Shown here piece by piece: positions 26,510-35,636 of a DNA stretch of 64,000 bases. The notes under the pieces were generated by a model. That model was not told where the DNA came from, made no database searches, and worked only from the letters and a program-made list of their open reading frames with translations. A program made the translations under genes and the position numbers. The stretch is from Lachnospiraceae bacterium (lineage in GTDB: Bacteria > Bacillota > Clostridia > Lachnospirales > Lachnospiraceae): the NCBI GenBank assembly GCA_017431345.1, contig JAFRLH010000048.1:1-64000 (forward strand), read 5' to 3'. Position 1 is the first letter of the stretch; each line of letters starts with the position of its first letter.

Positions 26510-27103
26510 TTATCCGAACAGTGATTCCGCCATACCGGCAAATCCCATAAATGTCATACTGGTCAGCGCCGCAGCCACCAGTGTAATCGGCAGCCCTTCA
26601 AAAGCCTTTGGCGGACGGGCTTTCTCCAGCGCCTTCCTGACGCCGCAGAAGAGCACTAGCGCGAGGCCGAATCCGATCCCGGCCGAAAAACCGTCCGCGC
26701 AGGATTCCGCAAGCGTATAGGTATTGTCGATATTCAGGATCGTGACCGCCAGCACCGCACAGTTGGTCGTGATCAGCGGAAGATAGATGCCCAGGGCTTT
26801 GTACAGTCCTTTCATATATTTCTTCAGTACGATTTCAACGAACTGGACAAGCGAAGCGATCACAAGGATAAAAATGATCGTCCTCATATATTCCAGGTGC
26901 ATCGGGATCATCACTTTGTTGTAGATTGCCCAGGTGGCCGCGGACGCGATCGTCATGACAAACGTTACTGCCCCCGCCATGCCCAGACAGGAATCCAGTT
27001 TTTTCGATACGCCGAGGAAGGGACAGATTCCCAGGAATTTTACCAGGACGTAATTCTCGGCAAAGATCATGGTAAAGATGATCATCAGGATTCTCGAAGC
27101 CAT
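26510..27103 (-). CDS. rnfA: Electron transport complex subunit RnfA
   Basis: 197 residues, about six membrane spans. The family hallmark NYVLVKFLGICPFLG places Cys27, with a second Cys in TNCAVL, the pair that binds a membrane-embedded 2Fe-2S cluster together with RnfE. RnfA is an integral membrane part of the ferredoxin:NAD+ oxidoreductase that pumps Na+ or H+. Its start overlaps the RnfE stop by one base and it is last in the operon B-C-D-G-E-A. Confidence 0.95.
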   Translation of the reverse strand: MASRILMIIFTMIFAENYVLVKFLGICPFLGVSKKLDSCLGMAGAVTFVMTIASAATWAIYNKVMIPMHLEYMRTIIFILVIASLVQFVEIVLKKYMKGLYKALGIYLPLITTNCAVLAVTILNIDNTYTLAESCADGFSAGIGFGLALVLFCGVRKALEKARPPKAFEGLPITLVAAALTSMTFMGFAGMAESLFG

Positions 27104-27771
27104 CAGGTCTTACACTCCTTTCCGCATTCCGCGCAGTTCGCGCCGCAGTTCCCGCAGCCCATTTCGGGCTTATAGACTTTATTTCTCTTTTCATTCACCT
27201 TGACCAGGATGGCAATGGCGGTTCCGAACACCAGGAAGCCGCCGGGCGTCTGTGAAATGATGCCGATCTGATACCCTTCGGGAATGATCCGGATATCGAA
27301 CAGCGTGCCGTTCCCGACCAGCTCACGGACCGCAGCCATCAGAACAATGACCATCGTATAACCGAGTCCCATTCCCAGGCCGTCCAGCAGGCTGTCGAAC
27401 ATGCCGTGACTGCTGGCGAACATTTCTGCGCGGCCCAGCACAATGCAGTTCACGACGATCAGCGGCAGGAAGACGCCCAGCGCACTGTACAGCTCCGGCA
27501 GGAATGCTTCCACGACCATTTCGACCAGGGTGACGAAAGTAGCGATGACAACGATAAAACAGGGGATTCTGACCTTGTCCGGAATCACTTTCCTCAGCAG
27601 GGAAATCACGAAGTTCGAACAGACCAGGACAAACGTCAGGGCTGCGCCCATACCGAGCGATCCCTTCATGGTGACGGAAATGGCCAGTACGGAGCAGCAG
27701 CCCAGTAGCTGGATCAGTACCGGATTTTCCCTGAACAGGCCATTGGTGAAAACAGACAGTCTCTCTTTCAT
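27103..27771 (-). CDS. rnfE: Electron transport complex subunit RnfE
   Basis: 222 residues, membrane protein homologous to RnfA. It has NPVLIQLLGCCSVLA (Cys 25 and 26) and VNCIVLGRAEMFA. The C-terminal tail is cysteine-rich (CGNCGANCAECGKEC), longer than usual, and could hold an extra metal site. The start overlaps the RnfG stop by 4 nt. Confidence 0.95.
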   Translation of the reverse strand: MKERLSVFTNGLFRENPVLIQLLGCCSVLAISVTMKGSLGMGAALTFVLVCSNFVISLLRKVIPDKVRIPCFIVVIATFVTLVEMVVEAFLPELYSALGVFLPLIVVNCIVLGRAEMFASSHGMFDSLLDGLGMGLGYTMVIVLMAAVRELVGNGTLFDIRIIPEGYQIGIISQTPGGFLVFGTAIAILVKVNEKRNKVYKPEMGCGNCGANCAECGKECKT

Positions 27772-28334
27772 TGTCCGGCCTCCTTAATCTCCCGAAAAGC
27801 ATTGATGATGGCATCGATATCCGCTTTCATTGCGGTGCTGGAATAGGTTGCGCCGGAAATGCCGTCAATGTTTCCGGGATCTTCATTTCCGATATACTGG
27901 TCCAGGTAAGCGGCAGTCCCGACTTTGGTGCCGACGCCCTGGGTTTCCGAAGACGCGTCGACCATGATGCCGACGATCATCCCGTCCGGATTCAGTCCGA
28001 CAGTGGCGGCGACATTGCCGCCGTACCCTTTGTTTTCCGCGCTCAGCACATAACCCGCGCCGCCGTCTTCTTTATAAGCTCCCGTAATGCCCAGCGCTTC
28101 CGTATCACAGTCAACCCGCGTGAAGGAGGCTGCGCCGGGCAGGACGGCGATCCTGGCTTCCTGCGCCATTTTTTCCTTCATCATCCGGATCATCGGCTCG
28201 GTAACGCCGTGCGTATATCCCAGGAGGGCCGCTGACACCAGGCAGATGCATCCGAGGACGGTAAAGGGATACAGCATGTCATGCACAAAATCTTTTTCAT
28301 GCCTGCCTGTTTCAGGCATCTCTGTCTTAGCCAT
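27768..28334 (-). CDS. rnfG: Electron transport complex subunit RnfG (FMN-binding)
   Basis: 188 residues with one N-terminal membrane helix and an FMN-binding domain. The flavinylation site is DGISGATYSS, covalent FMN on Thr ~163, attached by ApbE. ATG 28334 overlaps the end of RnfD by 8 nt; an ATG six codons upstream lies deeper in rnfD. It carries electrons on the outer side of the membrane. Confidence 0.94.
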   Translation of the reverse strand: MAKTEMPETGRHEKDFVHDMLYPFTVLGCICLVSAALLGYTHGVTEPMIRMMKEKMAQEARIAVLPGAASFTRVDCDTEALGITGAYKEDGGAGYVLSAENKGYGGNVAATVGLNPDGMIVGIMVDASSETQGVGTKVGTAAYLDQYIGNEDPGNIDGISGATYSSTAMKADIDAIINAFREIKEAGQ

Positions 28335-29256
28335 TTTTCTTGATCTCCCCAATCGGTTTATGCATGGTAAGCCCGTCGATATACGGCACGAGCAGGTTCA
28401 TGATCAGAATGGCGAATGTCACCCCTTCGGTATAGTTCGCATAGACGCGGATCAGCGCGGTGATCAGGCCGCAGCCGATCCCGAAAAGGATCTTCCCTTT
28501 ATCGGTGAGCGGAGAAGTGACGTAGTCGGTCGCCATGTAAAACGCGCCCAGGACGGCGCCTCCGGCAAACAGCGACATGCCTGCGCCTTCCATCCCGAAC
28601 AGAGCGGAAAATACCAGAAGGGAAAGAAGATAACACAGGGGGATCCAGATCGCGATCACACGCCGGATCAGCAGATACGCTCCGCCGATCAGCAGGGCCA
28701 GGATACAGGTCTCACCGATGACGCCCCCGTGATTGCCGAGAAAAAGTACCATAAAATTGTCCGGTACAAGAACGGATTTTTCCGCAAGAGGCGTGGCGCC
28801 GGACAGCGCATCAATCCCGTTGGCCGGATATCTGTAATTCGTCATGCTGCCGGTGAAGGAAAACATGAGCACGATACGTCCGACCAGGGCCGGATTCATA
28901 AAATTGCGTCCGAGTCCGCCGAACAGCATCTTGACGACGATGATCGCGAAAACGTCACCCACGATCAGCTGCCATACCGGCATATCATACGGGACGTTGA
29001 ATGCCAGCAGGATGCCGGTAACCGCGGCCGAGAGGTCACTGACCGTAACCGGCTGATGCAGGCATTTTTCCCACAGGAACTCAGCGAACACGCATACGCC
29101 TGCAGAGACAAGCGTCAAAAGGATCGTGCGCGGTCCGAAAAGGATGACGGATGCGATCATTGCCGGACAGAGCGCGAGGATGACATCCAGCATGATCCGC
29201 TGCGTGGAGTTTTCCGATCTGATATGCGGAGAAATGCCGACGATGAAATTGCCCAT
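28327..29256 (-). CDS. rnfD: Electron transport complex subunit RnfD (FMN-binding)
   Basis: 309 residues, multispan. It starts MGNFIVGISPHIRSENSTQR, typical of RnfD, with the covalent FMN site ALSGATPLAEK at Thr155. ATG 29256 has AGGTGA 7 nt upstream; the open frame extends into rnfC but without family features. The gap to rnfC is 7 nt. Confidence 0.95.
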   Translation of the reverse strand: MGNFIVGISPHIRSENSTQRIMLDVILALCPAMIASVILFGPRTILLTLVSAGVCVFAEFLWEKCLHQPVTVSDLSAAVTGILLAFNVPYDMPVWQLIVGDVFAIIVVKMLFGGLGRNFMNPALVGRIVLMFSFTGSMTNYRYPANGIDALSGATPLAEKSVLVPDNFMVLFLGNHGGVIGETCILALLIGGAYLLIRRVIAIWIPLCYLLSLLVFSALFGMEGAGMSLFAGGAVLGAFYMATDYVTSPLTDKGKILFGIGCGLITALIRVYANYTEGVTFAILIMNLLVPYIDGLTMHKPIGEIKKNG

Positions 29257-29263
29257 CTGTGGA

Positions 29264-30733
29264 TCACCTTCTTTTCTTATCTTTCCTGCGGGGCAGGAAG
29301 AGGATCCTGCCTCCGGCACTGCTGTTCTTTTCCGTCCCGGAAGGCTCTTTTCCGGTGCTTTCCCCCTCAGCCTGTTCCGCTTCGGCTTTTGCCGCGGCTC
29401 TTGCCGCGGCTTCCTCTACAGCCGCCTTTTTCTTCGCGTCGTCCGCCCTGACCAGGGCCTTTCCGAGCTTGTTGCTTTCCACCAGTTCCCGTTTTGCGGG
29501 ACATACATAAGCGCAGCAGCCGCATTCCATACAGAGATTGACTTTCAGCTTCCGGAGCATATCGCAGTTCCTGTTTTCACAGGCGTTATACAGTTCCACG
29601 GGCATCAGGTTGAACGGACAGACATCGATGCATTTCCCGCAGCGGATGCAGGCAGTCTGTTCCGGAATCCGGGCATCCTTTTCATTGAAAGCCAGCGTGG
29701 CATTCGTGGATTTTAAGACGGGCTGGTCCAGGTCCGGAACGGCAATTCCCATCATCGGGCCGCCGTACAGGACTTTTTTGGGCTCTTCCTTAAAACCGCC
29801 GCAGGCATTGTAAAGATCCCTTAAAGCTGTCCCGATCGGGGCGATGATATTGGCAGGCTCCTTTACAGCGGAGCCGTCGACAGTGACTGTCTTTTCCACG
29901 AGCGGCATTCCCGTCCTGATATAATGCGCGATCACGGCAAGCGTCGTGCAGTTGATGACAATTGCGCCGGCATCGATCGGAAGCTTTCCTTCCATGACGA
30001 TCCGTCCGGTCGTATTATAGATCAGCACTTTCTCCGCGCCCTGCGGATAGGTGGACGGAAGGATCCTGAGCTCGACCCCCGAAACCCCCGATGTGCGGAT
30101 CCGTTCCTTAAAGCTTTCGATGTTCCTCGTGTTGATATCTTCGATCGCAATGATGATTTGTTTCGCCTGCATGTATTTTTTCAGCAGCAGGATGCCTTCA
30201 AAGACTTCATCGCCGCGCTCGAAAAGCGTGCTCGTATCCGATGTGTTGTACGGCTCGCATTCTGCCGCGTTGACGATAATAACTTCACATTGATCGAGCG
30301 ATTTGATATTCAGCTTGACCATTGTCGGGAAGGAAGCGCCTCCCAGACCGACCGCGCCGCAGTCGGCCACAGCCTGGATAAAGCTTTTAAAATCATGGAC
30401 GTCCGGCGGCGCCAGTCCTTCGTAAGGTTCCTGAAGGCCGTCTGTCTCAATGGTGATCAGGGGAACATACTGCCCCATGGAATTGACGGTCGTGCCGATT
30501 TTTTTAACTTTTCCGGAGACGCTCGAATGGATCGGCGCTCCCACATAGCCTCCCGCTTCGGCGATCAGCTGCCCCACCTTCACTGTTTTGCCGGCGCTGA
30601 CGACAGGCTTTGACGGCGGCCCGATATTCATGGACATGGGGATGTTCACGAATGCCGGGACGTCCATCCTTCGGGCAGGCATATATGCGGTATTCTTATG
30701 ATGCGGTACTGAAAGGGACTTCAATTGTTTCAT
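29264..30733 (-). CDS. rnfC: Electron transport complex subunit RnfC
   Basis: 489 residues from ATG 30733 with AGGAGG 5 nt upstream. Contains the barrel-sandwich N-terminus, the NAD/FMN-binding SLBB region (VGLGGASFPT, NAAECEPYNTSDT) and two 4Fe-4S motifs (CIRCGKCIDVCPFN and CMECGCCAYVCPAK). It ends in a lysine/alanine/glutamate-rich tail of about 60 residues that may form a coiled coil. RnfC is the cytoplasmic subunit that exchanges electrons with NAD. A 165-nt gap with a hairpin separates it from rnfB. Confidence 0.95.
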   Translation of the reverse strand: MKQLKSLSVPHHKNTAYMPARRMDVPAFVNIPMSMNIGPPSKPVVSAGKTVKVGQLIAEAGGYVGAPIHSSVSGKVKKIGTTVNSMGQYVPLITIETDGLQEPYEGLAPPDVHDFKSFIQAVADCGAVGLGGASFPTMVKLNIKSLDQCEVIIVNAAECEPYNTSDTSTLFERGDEVFEGILLLKKYMQAKQIIIAIEDINTRNIESFKERIRTSGVSGVELRILPSTYPQGAEKVLIYNTTGRIVMEGKLPIDAGAIVINCTTLAVIAHYIRTGMPLVEKTVTVDGSAVKEPANIIAPIGTALRDLYNACGGFKEEPKKVLYGGPMMGIAVPDLDQPVLKSTNATLAFNEKDARIPEQTACIRCGKCIDVCPFNLMPVELYNACENRNCDMLRKLKVNLCMECGCCAYVCPAKRELVESNKLGKALVRADDAKKKAAVEEAAARAAAKAEAEQAEGESTGKEPSGTEKNSSAGGRILFLPRRKDKKRR

Positions 30734-30815
30734 ACCTACCTCCTGCAGCTTATTCCTGCATACAGGCCGCGGATCCCGGTCTGACAGGACAGGGATTTCC
30801 CCGGATTGTGTGAGA

Positions 30816-30843
30816 CCCGGAAGATTCCGCAGAGTCTTCCGGG
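30816..30843. terminator. Hairpin between rnfB and rnfC
   Basis: 9-bp stem CCCGGAAGA/TCTTCCGGG with a 10-nt loop in the 165-nt gap. No U-run; it may stabilise the rnfB end or attenuate readthrough to rnfC. Confidence 0.45.
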
Positions 30844-30898
30844 CCGTATACGCTAAAACACCATGCATGTGTCTTCTTCTTAAAACATTTCAGGCAGA

Positions 30899-31726
30899 TC
30901 AGCCGACACGTCTGAAGGTCAGCAGCGAAGTGAAATCTCCTTCCACGATCGCTTTGGTAGGGCAGACTTCCGTACAGTGCCCGCAGTTGATGCACTTATG
31001 CTGATCGATTATGGACAGATTGTTCTTAATGGTGATCGCACCGGTAGGGCATTCCTTCTCGCACTTATGGCATCCGATGCAGCCGGCTTTGCAGGCCGGA
31101 CGCACATGGGACCCGGCCAGGGTGTTTCTGCAGCCTTCCACCGTACGCACGGTATCCGGAAGCAGGGAAATAATGCCCTTGGGGCAGATATCCGCGCACA
31201 TTCCGCAGCCGATGCATTCGGACGCATTGATATGCGCCAGATCATCTTTAATGGTGATGGCTCCCTGCGGGCAGACAGTGGCGCAGTCGCCGAATCCCAG
31301 GCAGGCGAAGGTGCAGAGTTTTTTGCCGCCGAAAAGAAGGTTCGCACCGGCGCAGGAAGAAATGCCTTTGTACTCTTCCTTTACGCTTGCGGTATGGCAG
31401 TCTCCCTGGCAGTGCATGACGGCGACCATGGAAACGACCTCCTCTGCTTCTTTTCCGAGCAGGGCTGCGATCTCAGCGGCGGCTTTTTCTCCGCCGGGGA
31501 CGCATTTCCCGGTCTTCTCTTCATTGCCCGCCGCGATCTCGGCAGCGTAATGATCGCAGCCTGCGTATCCGCAGGCGCCGCAGTTCGCGCCCGGAAGACA
31601 GGCCCGGATCTTTTCAGCGGTTTCATCGACAGGAACAAACATATACCTTGCAGCGATGACGAGGATCGCTGCGCACACAGCAGAAACGGAACATAGAACA
31701 ACGACGGCAATTCCTACTTCAGACAT
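30899..31726 (-). CDS. rnfB: Electron transport complex subunit RnfB
   Basis: 275 residues. An N-terminal membrane helix (about 5-27) is followed by the Fe-S domain LPGANCGACGYAGCDHYA and several 4Fe-4S motifs (CTFACLGFGDCATVC, CIGCGMCADICP, CIGCHKCEKECP, CINCGHCTEVCP). RnfB is the entry point for electrons from ferredoxin. In most Clostridia rnfB is the last gene of rnfCDGEAB; here it comes first on the same strand. Confidence 0.95.
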   Translation of the reverse strand: MSEVGIAVVVLCSVSAVCAAILVIAARYMFVPVDETAEKIRACLPGANCGACGYAGCDHYAAEIAAGNEEKTGKCVPGGEKAAAEIAALLGKEAEEVVSMVAVMHCQGDCHTASVKEEYKGISSCAGANLLFGGKKLCTFACLGFGDCATVCPQGAITIKDDLAHINASECIGCGMCADICPKGIISLLPDTVRTVEGCRNTLAGSHVRPACKAGCIGCHKCEKECPTGAITIKNNLSIIDQHKCINCGHCTEVCPTKAIVEGDFTSLLTFRRVG

Positions 31727-31964
31727 TTTTTTGCCTCCTTTTTCAGCAGCAGGGATCCGGTTTCCGGCAGATTCCGTAAATCTATCATTATGAGTGCAGA
31801 TACAAACAGCGTGTCAGTCGTTATGTTTTACTGACAAAATGTTAACACAGTATTCTCCGGATGAAAAATTAATAGGAATAATGCTGCTTATCAGATTTGC
31901 TAATTGATATTTATTTATCAATATATTTGATCATGCCTGTCAAAAAGACTGTTTGCCGGCGGTT

Positions 31965-31994
31965 TTGACAAACAGAAAGAAGCCCTTTTATAAT
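31965..31994 (+). promoter_or_regulatory. SigA promoter of apbE with overlapping inverted repeat
   Basis: TTGACA (31965-31970), an 18-nt spacer and TATAAT (31989-31994), with GGAGG at 32001 and ATG at 32011. CTGTTTG (31949-31955) and CAAACAG (31969-31975) form an inverted repeat over the -35, a possible operator. The rest of the 284-nt gap to rnfB is AT-rich. Confidence 0.8.
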
Positions 31995-32010
31995 ACAAAC
32001 GGAGGATTCT

Positions 32011-33060
32011 ATGATAAGGAAGACATTTGCAGCCATACTGGTTTTTACTGCGGTATCTCTCCTGTGCTCCGGATGCAGCCCGGTGAAAGAACCGGCCGGA
32101 GCGCATGCGGGAAACGCCGGGGAAGCGTCGCGGGAACTGTTCGCTATGGACACTTTTATGAGCATTGTGACTTACGGTGATGCCGCGGAAGAGGCGGCTG
32201 ATGCCGCCGCGGGGGAGATCGCGAGACTGGATTCCCTTTTCTCCGTCGGTATAGCGGACAGCGACATCGCGGTATTGAACTGCGAAAAAAAAGCCGCTGT
32301 TTCCGGGGAAACAATGGAACTGATCGAAAGATCCGCAGCAATCAGCCGATCCACGGACGGCGCCTTTGAACCCACGGTTTACCCGCTGATGGAAGCCTGG
32401 GGATTTCCGTCAGGCAATTACAGGATCCCGTCCGACGACGAACTGGAAAAGCTGCTGGAGAATGTGGATGTCAGCAGGATCCGGACGGATCCCGCATCCG
32501 GAACGGTATCTTTTACCTCGGCACAGACAGCCATCGACCTGGGCGGCATCGCGAAGGGATACACCTCTGCCAGGCTTATGGATCTCTTCCGGGAATACGG
32601 GCTCGTTTCAGCCAAGGTAAGCCTGGGCGGCAATATTCAGGTACTGGGAAAAAAGCCGGACGGAACCCGCTGGAAGATCGGCATAGAAGACGCCTCCGGG
32701 AATGGAACGCTGGCAGGCGTGATCGAAACGGAGGACAGTGCTGTTGTCACCTCCGGCGATTATGAGCGGTATTTTGAAGAAAACGGGGTGCGCTATCATC
32801 ATATCCTTGATCCGGAAACAGGATATCCGGCAAGGAGCGGACTGGCGGGCGTAACAATCATCAGTTCTGACGGAACACTGGCCGATGCGCTGTCAACGGC
32901 GCTGTTCGTAATGGGAAGTGAAAAAGCCGAAGAATACTGGCGGGAACATGCGGATGAATTTGACATGATCCTGCAAAAAACTGACGGAACGCTTTCCGTC
33001 AGCGAAGGTATAGAGGACCGTTTCACCGGGAACCGGGAAACACAGGTGATCAGAAGATGA
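32011..33060 (+). CDS. apbE: FAD:protein FMN transferase ApbE (lipoprotein)
   Basis: 349 residues. A signal peptide ends in lipobox-like LLCSGC, so the enzyme is anchored outside the membrane. ApbE features are AMDTFMSI near the start, IDLGGIAKGY, LGGNIQVLG and HHILDPETGYPA with the TSGDYERYF loop. It transfers FMN from FAD to threonine in SGAT sites, which both RnfG and RnfD display nearby. It is divergent from rnfB and overlaps the next gene by 4 nt. Confidence 0.95.
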   Translation: MIRKTFAAILVFTAVSLLCSGCSPVKEPAGAHAGNAGEASRELFAMDTFMSIVTYGDAAEEAADAAAGEIARLDSLFSVGIADSDIAVLNCEKKAAVSGETMELIERSAAISRSTDGAFEPTVYPLMEAWGFPSGNYRIPSDDELEKLLENVDVSRIRTDPASGTVSFTSAQTAIDLGGIAKGYTSARLMDLFREYGLVSAKVSLGGNIQVLGKKPDGTRWKIGIEDASGNGTLAGVIETEDSAVVTSGDYERYFEENGVRYHHILDPETGYPARSGLAGVTIISSDGTLADALSTALFVMGSEKAEEYWREHADEFDMILQKTDGTLSVSEGIEDRFTGNRETQVIRR

Positions 33061-33548
33061 AAACAGGCGGTATTGCTGAATATGGTCTTCTTGGCTCGCT
33101 GGCCATGGTGCTCAGCTATGTGGAGTCGCAGATGCCGGTCTTTTTTGCCGTCCCCGGAATGAAGCTCGGGCTGACAAATCTGGTTGTTCTCCTTGCGCTT
33201 TACCGCCGGGGGGAACGGGCCGCATTTGCCGTGAACATCGTCAGGATCGTCCTGACGGCTTTTACTTTCGGAAGCCTGTCGGCCATGCTCTACAGCCTGG
33301 CGGGCGGGATCGTCAGCTTTCTTGTGATGGTACTCTGCCGCAGGAGCGGAAAGTTCAGCATGACGGGCGTCAGTATTGCCGGCGGGGTGTCCCACAATAT
33401 CGGCCAGACTGCTGTGGCAGTGTTTGTCCTGGAGACCGCGCAGCTTGCATATTATCTGCCGTTTCTTATGATTGCCGGGACTGCCGCGGGGTTTGCCGTC
33501 GGACTGACAGGAAGTCTGGTCGCGAAACGTCTGCCGGCGGGATCCTGA
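33057..33548 (+). CDS. Gx transporter family protein
   Basis: 163 residues, five to six hydrophobic spans, typical of the Gx transporter family (once called heptaprenyl diphosphate synthase component I). It has VPGMKLGLTNLVVLLAL and GGVSHNIGQTAVA. The family is ECF-S-like and often lies with apbE, NusG-II and polyprenyl synthase genes; the substrate is unknown. The ATGA overlap with apbE indicates co-translation. Confidence 0.87.
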   Translation: MKTGGIAEYGLLGSLAMVLSYVESQMPVFFAVPGMKLGLTNLVVLLALYRRGERAAFAVNIVRIVLTAFTFGSLSAMLYSLAGGIVSFLVMVLCRRSGKFSMTGVSIAGGVSHNIGQTAVAVFVLETAQLAYYLPFLMIAGTAAGFAVGLTGSLVAKRLPAGS

Positions 33549-33615
33549 AGCCGGAAACGGTCTGCGGACGTGCCTGCAGAATTACGGCACAGTTTGTGAA
33601 AACGGAGCAGCGGAC

Positions 33616-33978
33616 ATGAAAAAAGCAGACATTATTCTTGCCGCTGCCGTCATTATCCTATCGATAATCCTGATCGGAGCCAGGATCTTCACCCGTACCG
33701 AAGGCGGACTGGCGGTCGTAACGGAAGACGGCAGGGAGACAGGCAGATACAGCCTTCAGAAGGATCTGGAGAAAGACATCTCCGGCATATACGGGACCAA
33801 CCGGCTTGTAATAAAAGACAGGGCAGCCTTCGTTGCCGAAGCAGACTGCCCTGATAAGCTGTGTGTCCATCAGAAAAAGATCCGGTATAACGGAGAAATG
33901 ATCGTATGCCTTCCGCACAGGCTTGTCATCAGAATCGAAAGCGGCGATGCGCCGGAAGTGGATGATACGGCACGGTGA
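33616..33978 (+). CDS. NusG domain II-containing protein
   Basis: 120 residues: an N-terminal membrane helix (about 4-24), then a NusG domain II beta-barrel with the cysteine signature CPDKLCVHQ and IVCLPHRLVIRI. This extracellular family commonly accompanies apbE and Rnf-related genes; its role is not established. It lies 67 nt after the Gx gene and converges with the radical SAM gene. Confidence 0.87.
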   Translation: MKKADIILAAAVIILSIILIGARIFTRTEGGLAVVTEDGRETGRYSLQKDLEKDISGIYGTNRLVIKDRAAFVAEADCPDKLCVHQKKIRYNGEMIVCLPHRLVIRIESGDAPEVDDTAR

Positions 33979-34044
33979 AATCGTTCCTGAACCGGGAAAT
34001 CCGCTGAATACTGCAGATCTTCTTATGATTTTTCTCTCTGCAGA

Positions 34045-35340
34045 TCAGATGTAGGTGATGCAGAACGGTCTGATCCTGCCGTCCTTATACACATGCAGGC
34101 TGCACTGCATAAGCCTCTCCATGTCCAGATTCCAGGCATCCTGAAATGCCATGGATGTAAGCGTAAACGAATACCGTTTCACTCTGTTGATAAAAGTGTC
34201 CATATCTGACATATCTGGCTCCGCACTTTCCGCCGTCTCCGGTCTTTCTGCGGCTGCCGCACTCCATCTTCTCCCGACGAACTCCCGGTTCATCTCCGCC
34301 GGATCGGTCTCCGGTTCCGGCGCTCCGCAGCAGCAGGAACGCTTCTTTGAAAGCGGCAGAAGGGTCCTGTCAGGCATCACAATGAAATCTCCGTGAAAGC
34401 CGCATAAAGGATGGTCGCAGCAGGACGGGATCAGGTTCCGCATGTTCACCAGCCCCCCGCTCTGTTTTGCAAGTTCCCATATCATCTGATCCAGTGTGAA
34501 TCTGTCCTCTGCCTTCGGCTCGTACGGAATCCTCCCGAAGAAGCTCACCGGCTGAAAATGGATTCCCCGCACAATGGGCGAACGGGCGATCCCGAAGCGC
34601 AGGATCTCTCCGATCTCCTGCTCATTCACGCCCGGCACGATCACCGGTACCAGCGTCACACCGATCCCGTATTTGCCGCAGTTCTCAATCGCTTTCTTTT
34701 TGATCTCCATCATCGGACGTCTGCGCAGCTTCAGATAGACATCCTCATTTACGCCGTCAAAGGACAGAAAAACGATATCCAGGCCGGCTTCCGCCAGTTC
34801 CTTCACGTACGCTTCATCCTGCGCCAGCCGCAGGCCGTTCGTGTTCACCTGCACATATTTGCAGCCGGCGGTCTTTGCGAACCGGATGATCTCAGGAAGA
34901 TCGTCCCTGAGCGTCGGTTCCCCGCCCGAGAGCTGCAGAAACGTCTTTCCGGGGACTGTAAGATCCAGGATCCAGGCTTTCACCTGCCCGGCAGACGGAT
35001 CTTCCCTGCTGCGCGAAGGCGCAAAGCAGAATGCACAGTTCATATTGCAGCGTTCCGTCACTTCCAGCAGCGTACAGCAGGTATCCCTTCGGTGGCTGCT
35101 GCATTCCCCGATACCGGGACAGGATGCGCAGTTCCTGCTCTCCTCTTCCGTGACCGGCCGGATCTTTCCTTTCCACTGGTCCGGATCCAGATATCCCTTC
35201 CATAACGGCGCAAAAAACTTCCCGTGCTCCGGGCATTTCTTGCCCAGCACGATCCCTTTTCCTTTTCTGCGCCACAGCGCAGGGATCCGTTTTCTGCACA
35301 CAGGGCAGATGCTCCAGGTCTTTTCAAGTTCCGCGGACAT
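34045..35340 (-). CDS. trsS: Radical SAM protein, TrsS-like (cysteine form)
   Basis: 431 residues. An N-terminal zinc-type segment (ICPVCRKRIP, KKCPEHGKF) precedes the radical SAM motif CNMNCAFC (Cx3Cx2C) near residue 96. QLSGGEPTLRDDLPE follows, a usual SAM-contact GGE. Additional cysteines include SCCDHPLCG and RSCCCGAPE near the C-terminus. The family I recall as radical SAM (seleno)protein TrsS has members with selenocysteine and occurs in these hydroxylase loci; here the positions read as Cys, with no in-frame TGA. ATG 35340 was chosen over the adjacent TTG 35343. It follows the module 3 CxxC gene by 50 nt. The reaction is unknown; cofactor or hydroxylase maturation is inferred. Confidence 0.78.
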   Translation of the reverse strand: MSAELEKTWSICPVCRKRIPALWRRKGKGIVLGKKCPEHGKFFAPLWKGYLDPDQWKGKIRPVTEEESRNCASCPGIGECSSHRRDTCCTLLEVTERCNMNCAFCFAPSRSREDPSAGQVKAWILDLTVPGKTFLQLSGGEPTLRDDLPEIIRFAKTAGCKYVQVNTNGLRLAQDEAYVKELAEAGLDIVFLSFDGVNEDVYLKLRRRPMMEIKKKAIENCGKYGIGVTLVPVIVPGVNEQEIGEILRFGIARSPIVRGIHFQPVSFFGRIPYEPKAEDRFTLDQMIWELAKQSGGLVNMRNLIPSCCDHPLCGFHGDFIVMPDRTLLPLSKKRSCCCGAPEPETDPAEMNREFVGRRWSAAAAERPETAESAEPDMSDMDTFINRVKRYSFTLTSMAFQDAWNLDMERLMQCSLHVYKDGRIRPFCITYI

Positions 35341-35390
35341 CAATGACTGCCTCTCTTTCTGTTCCTGTGCCGGTCAGAAGAACACCCGGT

Positions 35391-35636
35391 CTATTTATCC
35401 TCAAAGTTCTTTTCCACTTCCGCCATCTTGCCGAGCGCCAGGTCTTCCGGGATGAACACTTCCTTACAGACCGGGCACCGCAGCAGCTTTGTATGAAAGC
35501 CGTGACCGAAATACTCGAAATAGGTTTCCGCCGGTTCCAGCGCCGCGCTGCATTTTCTGCAGATCAGCGCTGTGTCTGTCTTCACATCCGGCTTGTAATC
35601 TTCAGGATTCATGGATGCTTTTTTCATTTCGTCCAT
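35391..35636 (-). CDS. Small CxxC redox protein, DVU_1557-like (module 3)
   Basis: 81 residues. LICRKCSAALEPAETYFEYF gives the first CxxC and RCPVCKE the second, and the tail is EDLALGKMAEVEKNFEDK. The second of two tandem ATGs (35636) is better spaced from GGAGG; it overlaps the dicluster stop by one base. A metal-binding redox accessory is the likely role, by family and context. Confidence 0.84.
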   Translation of the reverse strand: MDEMKKASMNPEDYKPDVKTDTALICRKCSAALEPAETYFEYFGHGFHTKLLRCPVCKEVFIPEDLALGKMAEVEKNFEDK

